Origin: Nostoc sp. S4
Lineage (GTDB): Bacteria > Cyanobacteriota > Cyanobacteriia > Cyanobacteriales > Nostocaceae
Assembly: GCA_029379225.1 (NCBI GenBank)
Contig: JAQYWR010000009.1
Coordinates: forward strand, 98,535-162,534
Length of the DNA stretch: 64,000 bases
Direction: 5' to 3'
The notes beneath the pieces are model-generated. The model searched no databases, was not told the origin of the DNA, and was given only the letters and a program-made list of their open reading frames with translations. The position numbers and the translations under genes are program-made. Below, piece after piece: positions 14,476 to 23,356 of this stretch. Position 1 is the stretch's first letter. Each line of letters starts with the position of its first letter.

Positions 14476-16395
14476 ATGAAATCCCCACCTTCTTCAGATT
14501 CTTGGAATGGCCGCTTCGTCGGTGATAACCAGCGGTATCGTTTAGACCGACGGTTAGGCAAAGGTGGCATGGGAGAAGTTTTCCTGGCAATGGACACGCG
14601 TGTAGGTCAGCATGTAGCCTTGAAGTTGCTCAAAGATACGCTGGTGGCTTCGCAAGAAATGAGAAAGCGTTTTGAGCGTGAGGTAGCAGTTTGTGCCGCC
14701 TTGCAAAGCGATCACATCGTGAAAATTAGTGATTGTGGAGTCACTCCAGAAGGCTTTCCGTTTTACGTCATGGAATATTTACGGGGACAAACTCTCAGAC
14801 AATTATTGCTGCGTGAAAAGCGGCTGTCTGTGGAGCGGACTGTAAAAATTATGGCGCAAGTTTGCAAGGGTCTAGAGCTTGCTCATCAAGGAGTGACTCT
14901 GCAACGCGATGGAGGAAAAACCACTGAGCATATTCAGGTAATACACCGCGACCTGAAACCAGATAATATATTTTTAGTGCCTACAGATTTGGGAGAGTGG
15001 GTAAAGGTTTTAGATTTTGGTGTTGCCAAAATTCGTAGTGAATCTTCGGAAAATACCAACATTACAAATATTACGAGTACATTTATTGGCACATTTCGTT
15101 ACGCACCTCCCGAACAAATCCAAAGTGATAAAAACCTGGATGCTAGAGGTGATATTTACAGCTTAGGGATTATCCTTTATGAAATGTTGAGTGCAGCCGA
15201 TCCATTTGGGATTAGCATTAAGGGTAATCAAATCAGTGAAGCTTCCTGGGTATTAGCTCATGCTTATGAGCCACCAAAACCACTGCGGGAGCAACCAGGT
15301 TGTGAGAATTTACCCGAACAATTGGAAGCTGTGGTGATGAAATGCCTCCACAAGAACCCAGCTAACCGATTTGCCACGGTAGAAGAACTCGATCGCGCTT
15401 TGCAAGCTGCTGCCAAATTTGTCACGGGCACTAATAGTGTACCCAGACAGGCTACTGTGCAACCACAACCTTTCTCCAATCAAGGTTCAAATCACGAAAC
15501 CGTTCCCAGGCAATCAAGCGACGACACGATTCTTCGCCCTCCAGCTGCCTCTAATCAAAGTTCAAATCACGAAACCGTTCCTAGACAATCGAGCGACGAT
15601 ACGATTCTTCGCCCTCCAGCTGCCTCTAATCAAGGTTCAAATCACGAAACTATTCCTAGACAATCGAGCGACGACACGATTCTTCGTCCTCCAGATGGCT
15701 ACAATCAGAGTTCAAATCACGAAACTGTTCCTAGACCATTTAACCCAATTGAACAAAGCCAACCTCAAGTAACTATTCCTCCGCTTTCATCTGGGTACAA
15801 TCAAGGTTCAAATCACGAAACTGTTCCTAGACCATTTAATCCAGTCGAGCAAAATCAACCTGAGACTAACAATCCTCAACAGAGTCCTGTGAATAATCCT
15901 AACCCTAGCAAACCGGATGCGACTTTGTTTCAACCGCGATCGACACCCAATCAAGGTACACCGCAAGTACCAACAGATAAAACTTTGTATCAGCCACGAC
16001 CTGCATCCAATCAAGGCGGAGTACAAGTACCATCAGATAAGACGTTATATCAACCTCGACGCACACCCAATCAAGGTATACCGCAAGTACCAACAGATAA
16101 GACACTGTATCAGCCGCGACCTATATCCAATCAAGGCAGGCCAGAACCATCACTAGATAAGACGTTGTACCAACCGCGACCCGCATCTCATCAAAGCAGG
16201 GCACAAGTGCGAACTGATGACACTATATACCAACTAAGGTCAAATGAGCAGTCATCTACTGGAGCTACTCCCAATTTCTTGCGAATCTTGGGAGTCATCT
16301 TAGCAATTGGACTGACTTTAGCAGTAGTAACGTTTATATATACTCAATGGCAATCTTCTAAAAAGTCAAGCAACGAGCAAAGTTTGCTTAATTAG
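14476..16395 (+). CDS. Hanks-type Ser/Thr protein kinase with threonine-motif repeat tail and C-terminal membrane anchor
   Basis: 639 residues. The PknB-like kinase domain spans residues 20-310: glycine loop GKGGMGEV (28-35), ATP lysine Lys50 in VALK, catalytic HRDLKPDN (157-164), DFG (180-182) and GTFRYAPPEQ. All catalytic residues are present. Residues 333-590 are a Pro/Gln/Asn-rich tail of two repeat families that share a D-x-T-[IL]-x-x-P core. A single membrane span lies at about 601-625 (ILGVILAIGLTLAVVTFIY), leaving a short C-terminal end. The kinase therefore faces the cytoplasm on a long flexible tether. It may regulate the neighbouring injection-system or Ig/WD40 genes, but this is inference. 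Confidence 0.9.
   Translation: MKSPPSSDSWNGRFVGDNQRYRLDRRLGKGGMGEVFLAMDTRVGQHVALKLLKDTLVASQEMRKRFEREVAVCAALQSDHIVKISDCGVTPEGFPFYVMEYLRGQTLRQLLLREKRLSVERTVKIMAQVCKGLELAHQGVTLQRDGGKTTEHIQVIHRDLKPDNIFLVPTDLGEWVKVLDFGVAKIRSESSENTNITNITSTFIGTFRYAPPEQIQSDKNLDARGDIYSLGIILYEMLSAADPFGISIKGNQISEASWVLAHAYEPPKPLREQPGCENLPEQLEAVVMKCLHKNPANRFATVEELDRALQAAAKFVTGTNSVPRQATVQPQPFSNQGSNHETVPRQSSDDTILRPPAASNQSSNHETVPRQSSDDTILRPPAASNQGSNHETIPRQSSDDTILRPPDGYNQSSNHETVPRPFNPIEQSQPQVTIPPLSSGYNQGSNHETVPRPFNPVEQNQPETNNPQQSPVNNPNPSKPDATLFQPRSTPNQGTPQVPTDKTLYQPRPASNQGGVQVPSDKTLYQPRRTPNQGIPQVPTDKTLYQPRPISNQGRPEPSLDKTLYQPRPASHQSRAQVRTDDTIYQLRSNEQSSTGATPNFLRILGVILAIGLTLAVVTFIYTQWQSSKKSSNEQSLLN
15477..15860 (+). repeat. 75-bp coding repeats in the kinase tail
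   Basis: About three near-identical 75-bp (25-residue) units, each reading NQGSNHETVPRQSSDDTILR or close to it, followed by two diverged units that keep NHETVPRP. Near identity at DNA level suggests recent expansion or recombination. Confidence 0.85.
15949..16250 (+). repeat. 60-bp coding repeats in the kinase tail
   Basis: About five 60-bp (20-residue) units with the consensus PTDKTLYQPRPASNQG, diverging towards the 3' end (TDDTIYQLR). Confidence 0.85.
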
Positions 16396-16416
16396 TACTT
16401 GATGTAGTCAATCAAG

Positions 16417-16441
16417 AAAGGTGCGTTATTAACGCACCTTT
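16417..16441. terminator. Bidirectional terminator between convergent genes
   Basis: AAAGGTGCGT and ACGCACCTTT form a perfect 10-bp stem around a 5-base loop, midway between the kinase stop and the stop of the convergent surface-protein gene. Its symmetry suits termination from both sides. Confidence 0.65.
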
Positions 16442-16459
16442 ACTGATTAGATTTGCGTG

Positions 16460-19400
16460 TTAGACAATAACATTAGTACCAAGTATCAAATTGCTAGCGG
16501 TGAAATTATTCAAAGTTACCAACGTGCTGAAATCGTCACCACCACCGTTAGCATCAATCTGAACTTGGGTAGAAGTACCCGATTGCACAAACTGTAGATA
16601 GCCATCACCGTAAGGATAACTACCATTGTAGCCCAGACTCTTGAATAGGTCAGTTAAAACCAACTTATCCTGGTCTTGATTAAAATCAGTGATTTTGTCG
16701 CCAGTAGTGCCCTTGTCACTTAAAGCTTGATATACAAACTGGTCGTTACCGCTACCACCAGTGAGGCTGTCGTTACCAGCACCTCCAACGAGGATATCAT
16801 TTCCCGTACCACCAATGAGCGTGTCATTGCCGATACCACCCCGCAGCAAGTCGTTGCCACTCTTGCCATAAATTTTATCGTTACCCCCCTGACCATTAAC
16901 CACATCATTTGAGTTATCTAAACCTGTAATGTTGTTAGCAAGGTCATTGAGGAAAGTCACAGTATTTTTGATACCGATGCTTGTATCAGTGGAGTTGGCA
17001 TCCAGGACATTAAAGCTGTCGGTGATGCTAGTTTGTCCATCAAACAAAATATTGCCAATGGCTGGTGTTGTACCAGAAGCTTTCAGATTCTCCAAATCTT
17101 CTAATTTGAATTTTTCGAGGATGACTTTTGTGTCACTCACTCCTTCAAAGGTGATTTCCAAACTTGTGCCATTCTGGGTAAACAGCAAATTTTGGGCAGT
17201 TAAGCCAGCACCTTGGAATTTAATGGTATCCACTTGGGCAATGACTGCTGCTGAAGGATTTGTGCCTTTCCCGACCCCACCAAAATCAGTGATAGTATCA
17301 GTCTGGTCGCGCAAGTTGTAGACAAATTTATCTCTGCCACCGCCACCAGTTAGGGTGTCGTTGCCTTTTTTGGCTGTGATGGTATCATTGCCAGTTTTAC
17401 CATTAATTTTGTCCGGGGAGTTGCTACCCACTAAGATATCAGCCCCACTAGTTCCAGTGAGGTTCAGACCGTCAGACTGGATTTCATTAGCACCAATATC
17501 AATTTTCCCACCAGATATGCGGTTAAATCCAGAACCACGCTGGTCAGTGGTAACACCAGTAGGAACTAAGGCATTATTACCAGCGTTAATGGCGGGACTA
17601 CCTGCAAGTAAATCTTGAGTCAAGGTTGGGCCACCGTTATCTTGTAGTGGGCCAAGTTTGGGATCAATGGGGTTGCTGCTAGTGCCCACTAAGGTGCTGG
17701 TGGTAAAGCCAGTACTACCAGTATTATTGCCAATCAGGTTATTACCAGCATTGGTGAAGCTGCCAAAAACGTCTGGAGAATCCGGTGCCTTAACCGCAGA
17801 ATTACCCGCAACGATGGTGTTTCCAACAACCACAGTGCCTTTAGAGTCATTGAAAACACCCCCACCCTTGCCATCAAAGAAAACAGCATCTATGTTATTA
17901 TTAGTAATGGTGTCATTAGTAAGTGTGATAATACCTGTGTTAAATATGCCACCACCCTTGTAGTTTGAGATATTGCCAGAGACAGTGCTGTTAGTTATAT
18001 CGGCAGTGCCTGAGTTATAAATGCCGCCACCAAACGTATCGATGGGGTCAGGCCCTCCCCGGCTCAAACCATTAGCATCAATACTATTATTAGAGATAGT
18101 GCTGTTAGTTATCTTCAGAGTACCTGTATTAAATATACCGCCACCATAAGTAGAAATGTATAAGGCATTCGCAGTATTATTAGAGACAGTACTGTTAGTC
18201 AGGCTGAGAGTACCTGTGTTAAATATACCACCACCTAATGATGATCCCTGATTACCAGAGACAGTGGTGTTGGTTAGGCTAAGATTGCCTCTATTAAAAA
18301 TGCCTCCGACTGCTCCCTGATTGTCCGAGATAGTACTGTTAGTCAAGTTGAGGCTGGTATTGCTATTGAGCAAAATACTGCCATATATGACATCATCAGC
18401 ATTAGCAATCTTCAAGCCATCAATACCGACATCTGTGCCTGTGCCCGTTATCTCAAATACACCTGAGGCATTATTACCGCTGATGGTCAGCTTCGATGCT
18501 CCAGTTCCGACAATGGTTAGATCGTCAGTAATCGCCAGTTGCCCAGAGGTAAGGGTGATGACATCTGGTACGCCATCGGCGAACACGCTGCCTGCAAAGG
18601 TAATCGTGTTCGCCCCAGCAGTCGCATTGGCATTGAGAATCGCTTGTCGCAACGACCCTTTTCCAGAATCATTGGTATTAGTCACTACTGTGTCAGTATT
18701 CACAGGTGGTGGGCTACTGGACTGGACTTCATAAGCACCAATATCAACTGTATTCCCAGATATTCGGTTAAATCCAGTACCTCTTTGGTCTGTGGTGACA
18801 CTAGATGCTAGGAAATTATTACCAGCGTTAATGGCAGGACTACCTGTCAATAAAGCATAAGTTAAAGTTGCACCACCGTTATTTTGTAGAGGCCCGAGTT
18901 TTGGGTTAATCGGGTTGGTGCTGGTGCCCACTAAGGTGCTGGTGGTAAAACCAGTGCTACCAGTCTTATTGCCAATCAGGTTATTACCCGAATCACTGAA
19001 ATTACTGCCCGACACGTCGGGGTTGATATCGCCGGACGTAGATTTATCGAAGTTACTTGCAATAATAGTGTTACCCACAACGCTAAGTGCGTTACCATCA
19101 AAATCATTCTCATTATTGAAAACGCCACCACCGTTACCAACGCTATCGCTGTTTGAGTCGGCTGTATTGTTGGCGACCGTGCTGTTGATCAGGCTAAGGT
19201 TGCTATAGTTATAAATCCCACCCCCATCTTCTGAGGCCTGATTGCCAGAGACAGTGCTGTTAGTCAGGGTAGCTGTACCGAGTTTAATAGAATAAAAATC
19301 TGTTCCGTTATAAATACCGCCGCCATTGTTCGCTGTATTGTTAGATACAGTGGTATTGGTCAGCTTTAAATTACCTGAGCTAGAAATACCACCACCGGAG

Positions 19401-20623
19401 TCTGCTGTATTACCAGAGATAGTACTATCAGTAAGCCTGATGGGGCCACCCTCATCGCCATACGATGATGAACTCTCAATACCACCGCCGTTGAAGGTTG
19501 CCGTATTCCCAAAGACACTGCTTTTAGTGAGACTAAGGATACCTGAGTTGGCGATACCACCACCGGAGTTTGCCGTATTGCCAGAGACATTAGTATTAGT
19601 CAGCTTCAGGATGCCTGAGTTGTCGATACCACCGCCCCCGGAGTCTGCCGTGTTACCTGAGACATTACTGTTAGTCAGGTTAAGGATGGTATTAGCATCG
19701 ACCAAAATACCGCCGCCAGAGTAACTACTGTGAGAATTACTATTACCATTAACAATTTTTAAACCATCAATGGTGGCATCTGTTCCTATTCCCGATATCT
19801 CAAACACTCTAGAGGCATGATTGCCACTGATTGTCAACTTAGATGCCCCAGTTCCCAAGATGGTGATATCATCGGTGATTGTCAGTTGCCCAGAGGTAAG
19901 AGTGATGGTATCTGGAGTGGCATCAGCAAATACACCGCCGAAGGTAATGGTATCATTTCCAGCAGTCGCATTGGCTAACTTAATTGCCTCACGTAGGGTG
20001 GTGATACCGTTATTCGCATTGCCATCATCAGCGTCAGCGGTACTATTCACCGTAAACGTTGCCAGTACTCCTACATAAGCTTGCCACGTTGTTTTTGCAA
20101 ACGCCAGAGTTACATCCATCTGTGCGGTGCGAACTGACAACTCCCAGTTACCACCTAATGCTGCATTACCAATTGGCTGACTAGAAGCGGCAATATTTGC
20201 ACCTGTGAGTTGGTGCAGTTTTTCTAAAAATTCTATTCCCGCATCACCAAAAGCCACGTTGCAACCGTACAGGAGTAAGTTTTTCGTGGATAATATCTGC
20301 TGCCATTGTTGCAGTTGCTGGCTATATTCCTTAAGGGTGTGGAGTCCTATATTAGTGTTGCCCAGTTGCAAACAACCAGGGGCACCGTGAGAGACAATAT
20401 GAATGTCGGTGATGTTGGAGCGATCGCAATTCGCCAAAATTTCGGTAATTTGTTCAACACCGTTTTGTCTTTGGTCAAGTACGAACACTTTGGTATTATC
20501 AACCACCCCTTTAACTAAACTGCTATAGTCTTCAATCCCCATATCAATGAAGACTAAACTATAGCTGCCGCAGGTGGAAATTCTTGGATTTACTTGGGGG
20601 CGTGATGTGTGTAGCGTTGTCAT
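16460..20623 (-). CDS. Large DUF4347 / beta-helix / RTX calcium-binding surface protein
   Basis: 1387 residues. Residues 1-185 form a DUF4347 domain (VFVLDQRQNGVEQITEIL, HIVSHGAPGCLQLG, LLLYGCNVAFGDAG). Two related modules follow (about 186-640 and 642-1050). Each has a TLREA-like start, a right-handed beta-helix of LTNSTVSGNTA-like repeats, and a closing segment GSPAINAGNN...DQRG...DIGAYE. Residues 1050-1387 contain RTX nonapeptides (GGTGNDILVGGAGND) and a C-terminal type I secretion region. There is no N-terminal signal peptide, which fits ABC-type export. A calcium-stabilised cell-surface or sheath adhesin is likely. It is convergent with the kinase gene and may be unrelated to its neighbours. 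Confidence 0.85.
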   Translation of the reverse strand: MTTLHTSRPQVNPRISTCGSYSLVFIDMGIEDYSSLVKGVVDNTKVFVLDQRQNGVEQITEILANCDRSNITDIHIVSHGAPGCLQLGNTNIGLHTLKEYSQQLQQWQQILSTKNLLLYGCNVAFGDAGIEFLEKLHQLTGANIAASSQPIGNAALGGNWELSVRTAQMDVTLAFAKTTWQAYVGVLATFTVNSTADADDGNANNGITTLREAIKLANATAGNDTITFGGVFADATPDTITLTSGQLTITDDITILGTGASKLTISGNHASRVFEISGIGTDATIDGLKIVNGNSNSHSSYSGGGILVDANTILNLTNSNVSGNTADSGGGGIDNSGILKLTNTNVSGNTANSGGGIANSGILSLTKSSVFGNTATFNGGGIESSSSYGDEGGPIRLTDSTISGNTADSGGGISSSGNLKLTNTTVSNNTANNGGGIYNGTDFYSIKLGTATLTNSTVSGNQASEDGGGIYNYSNLSLINSTVANNTADSNSDSVGNGGGVFNNENDFDGNALSVVGNTIIASNFDKSTSGDINPDVSGSNFSDSGNNLIGNKTGSTGFTTSTLVGTSTNPINPKLGPLQNNGGATLTYALLTGSPAINAGNNFLASSVTTDQRGTGFNRISGNTVDIGAYEVQSSSPPPVNTDTVVTNTNDSGKGSLRQAILNANATAGANTITFAGSVFADGVPDVITLTSGQLAITDDLTIVGTGASKLTISGNNASGVFEITGTGTDVGIDGLKIANADDVIYGSILLNSNTSLNLTNSTISDNQGAVGGIFNRGNLSLTNTTVSGNQGSSLGGGIFNTGTLSLTNSTVSNNTANALYISTYGGGIFNTGTLKITNSTISNNSIDANGLSRGGPDPIDTFGGGIYNSGTADITNSTVSGNISNYKGGGIFNTGIITLTNDTITNNNIDAVFFDGKGGGVFNDSKGTVVVGNTIVAGNSAVKAPDSPDVFGSFTNAGNNLIGNNTGSTGFTTSTLVGTSSNPIDPKLGPLQDNGGPTLTQDLLAGSPAINAGNNALVPTGVTTDQRGSGFNRISGGKIDIGANEIQSDGLNLTGTSGADILVGSNSPDKINGKTGNDTITAKKGNDTLTGGGGRDKFVYNLRDQTDTITDFGGVGKGTNPSAAVIAQVDTIKFQGAGLTAQNLLFTQNGTSLEITFEGVSDTKVILEKFKLEDLENLKASGTTPAIGNILFDGQTSITDSFNVLDANSTDTSIGIKNTVTFLNDLANNITGLDNSNDVVNGQGGNDKIYGKSGNDLLRGGIGNDTLIGGTGNDILVGGAGNDSLTGGSGNDQFVYQALSDKGTTGDKITDFNQDQDKLVLTDLFKSLGYNGSYPYGDGYLQFVQSGTSTQVQIDANGGGDDFSTLVTLNNFTASNLILGTNVIV

Positions 20624-21108
20624 TTTGTTATTTCAAGTTAAGGTTATGAGGGAAACTCAAACCAACTCCAGCCTTGTGATTACAGGGTTTTTATACAACT
20701 ACCAACAACTAAACCAAGAAATAAGACAAACTATTATTCACTAGGAATTTTTCCTTCATTGGTATCATCTAGCAAGTTGCTGATTTTGTAAAGCAGCAAA
20801 TCTAGATAATTTTACGATGTTAGCCAACTCATAATTTATGATATTTGTCAAAAACCTAGTTTTTTCTCCCCAAAACCTAGTTTTTTAATTTATAGAAAAT
20901 AATACTAAATATTAATTAATAAATATATTGCTTAATATTTGTTCCAACATTGTCTCTACTAGATTGATAGATTTTATACATAATATATCTTAATATATAA
21001 ACTGCAATAATTAAGCCAAAAAGATTTATAGTAATTTTTCGCAAATATTAATTTTTTAATACTGCTCATCAAGCAAAATATAAATAATTATTATAAATAA
21101 TAAATAAT
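20624..21108. promoter_or_regulatory. AT-rich divergent intergenic region
   Basis: 485 bases, very AT-rich towards the plus-strand gene (20880-21108). It must contain both divergent promoters. No ORF, operator or RNA was recognised. Confidence 0.4.
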
Positions 21109-23343
21109 ATGGAAAAAAGTGTTATTAATGCCAGCCTTTCGACTGAGAACCTAACCTTTCGTCCAGGTGATACTCCTGCTTCGTTTGAGGTAACTGTCAA
21201 TAATGACAGCGATCGCTTTGTGAATTTTCAGCTCGAAATTACTGCCGCCGGAGAAACCCGCAACTCAGGATATGTTTGGTATAAACTTCAACCGGAAGTG
21301 GCAGCAGCTAAACCACCAGGCAGTAGTACAATATTCCAAGTGTTGATATTTAATACGCCGATAGTCGGATTTGTCGGCACTGTTAACTTAATGGTGAAGG
21401 TTTTTTCACCACAGTTAGCACAACAATGCAGACTTGTGCTGCGCCTGAAAATTGAGCGAGACAATAGACCAACACAATTAAGTTTAGAATTACCTGTGCG
21501 AGAGTTCCAAGTTTATCCGCGTAATTCTGTAGATATACCAGTACGGGTGCGGAACTTGAGTCAACAACCGACTAATGTAACGCTACGTTTTACAGGCGTC
21601 GATCCTTCTTGGCTGACTAATAGTGCAGAACGGCGATTAGCCTTAGATGCCGGTGGTTTAGCAGAAGCGACATTCCAATGCCAGCCTCCTTCTGTCGTGC
21701 AAGCACCCAGTCAAAACTATCCTTTTCTCATCGAAGCTGTTAGCAGTAATGGTTACCCAAGTAGTACTCAAGGCAATATTGAAGTTTTACCTGTGGGTTT
21801 TATCGAATTTACCACCACACACAAACAGCAAAAAATTCCCAGTAAATCGGCATGGTTACCCGACTGGAAATCTAATACAGCCTCCTTTGAATTGCTATTT
21901 AAAAATGCTAGTAACTTATATCAGCAACTTGATGTGCAAATTCAAGGTCGAGACGAACGAAAATGTAGTTTTAAGAAGTCTCCTGAAGCCGCCAATTTAA
22001 ATTTAGGAGAGACAACTAAAGTTATTCTTGATGTTAAAACAAAACGCCCTTGGGTCGGAATAGGCAAAACTTTGTTGCTGGAGGCTAAATCGGAATTATC
22101 CGACCAACGTTTAGGTAGTACAGACCCCGCCACCCAGACATTAGAAGTACAGGTTTTACCGATTATACCTCTATGGTTACAATTAGCAGCGATCGCATTA
22201 TTAGCGGCACTGATAGCCTGGATAGTCCAACCCAGAGGTGTCATGCATACACGTTCTGTAAACTCAGTGCGTTTTAGTGGCATTGGTTTGTCTGTTGTCA
22301 GTGGTTCAGATGATTGCACATTAAGACTTTGGAGCATTGGTGCCGAACGCCTAGACCCGGATGACAGAGTAACATATAATGGGCAACCTGTAGCTTGCGA
22401 CCAACGGCAACAGCCCAAAGGTCTGATGGCGATTACCGATGATGCGATAGAAGTCTTACGGTTTATGCCATTACAAAACGACCGTGTTGCTGTTGGTTTA
22501 GATAATGGTGTAATTGAACTCAGGGATGTACCTTCAGGTGCTAAGATTAGCCAACTTCAAGATTTTAAAGACCCAAAAGCAAAAGGCGATCGCGTTTTTG
22601 ATTTAGCTTTCACTCCCAACTCACTGAATTTATTTAGTGGTTATGGTAGTGGTAAAGTGAGATTATGGTCAAGACCAGCGCCTAACACCAATTTCCTGCC
22701 AGAACCGCAAGCGATCGATGTCCAAAGTATATTAAAACTATCAGGTTTCCAAGTCCGCGCTTTAACTCTCAGTCCAGATGCTACAACTGTTGTAATTGGT
22801 GGAAACTTTAAACGCTTCATCTTATGGCAGTGGAATCAAAATCAAACTAATAAACAATTTCCAGGTTTATCAGTGCAAAATCTGGAAAAATTAGACGAAA
22901 GAGTTGGACGTGAAGATTATATTTGGGCATTAGCTTTTGTTCCTAACTCGGCAGCAAAAATCCTCGCAACTTCTGATTCTGCGGGATACATTACGATTTG
23001 GAATTTAAATCGCTGCCAAACTCTCAAAAATCTCAATCCCCAGATACCAGTAAATGAACTAAATTGCCCAACACTAGACCGCTGGTCAGCATCGAAAACA
23101 TCTGTGCGTAGTCTAGCATTTAGTGAAGATGGTAATCTGCTAGTAAGTGGTGGTGACGATGGACGAGTCGTACTTTGGTACTTAACCCCCGACCACAAAT
23201 TAGACAAAACCAAAGCAGCAGAAGGTAAAACAATTTACCAAAGCTCTAAAAAAATCAATAGTATCGACTTGAAAACTAATCAAGGAACCATGATTGTGAG
23301 TGGTAGTGAAGATTTTCAGGTCAAACTACACCGCATCAAATAA
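21109..23343 (+). CDS. Membrane protein with N-terminal Ig-like domains and C-terminal WD40 propeller
   Basis: 744 residues. The first 350 are beta-rich Ig/CARDB-like domains (SFEVTVNNDSDRFVNFQLEI, VDIPVRVRNLSQQPTNVTL). One membrane span sits near 353-372 (LQLAAIALLAALIAWIV). The rest is a WD40 propeller with blades such as VSGSDDCTLRLW, VRLWSRP, ATSDSAGYITIWNL, VSGGDDGRVVLW and VSGSEDFQVKL. No signal peptide is seen, so the orientation of the N-terminal half is open. The next gene has a similar head and membrane span and follows after 13 bases, so the two are probably an operon. A membrane scaffold is the most that can be said. No clear ribosome site precedes the ATG. Confidence 0.75.
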   Translation: MEKSVINASLSTENLTFRPGDTPASFEVTVNNDSDRFVNFQLEITAAGETRNSGYVWYKLQPEVAAAKPPGSSTIFQVLIFNTPIVGFVGTVNLMVKVFSPQLAQQCRLVLRLKIERDNRPTQLSLELPVREFQVYPRNSVDIPVRVRNLSQQPTNVTLRFTGVDPSWLTNSAERRLALDAGGLAEATFQCQPPSVVQAPSQNYPFLIEAVSSNGYPSSTQGNIEVLPVGFIEFTTTHKQQKIPSKSAWLPDWKSNTASFELLFKNASNLYQQLDVQIQGRDERKCSFKKSPEAANLNLGETTKVILDVKTKRPWVGIGKTLLLEAKSELSDQRLGSTDPATQTLEVQVLPIIPLWLQLAAIALLAALIAWIVQPRGVMHTRSVNSVRFSGIGLSVVSGSDDCTLRLWSIGAERLDPDDRVTYNGQPVACDQRQQPKGLMAITDDAIEVLRFMPLQNDRVAVGLDNGVIELRDVPSGAKISQLQDFKDPKAKGDRVFDLAFTPNSLNLFSGYGSGKVRLWSRPAPNTNFLPEPQAIDVQSILKLSGFQVRALTLSPDATTVVIGGNFKRFILWQWNQNQTNKQFPGLSVQNLEKLDERVGREDYIWALAFVPNSAAKILATSDSAGYITIWNLNRCQTLKNLNPQIPVNELNCPTLDRWSASKTSVRSLAFSEDGNLLVSGGDDGRVVLWYLTPDHKLDKTKAAEGKTIYQSSKKINSIDLKTNQGTMIVSGSEDFQVKLHRIK

Positions 23344-23356
23344 GGGAGTCGATAAC

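Noticed and set aside
23300..23356. Earlier start of the second Ig-like membrane protein
   Set aside because: It would overlap the WD40 gene by 44 bases, and the ATG at 23357 has its own AAGGGAG site.
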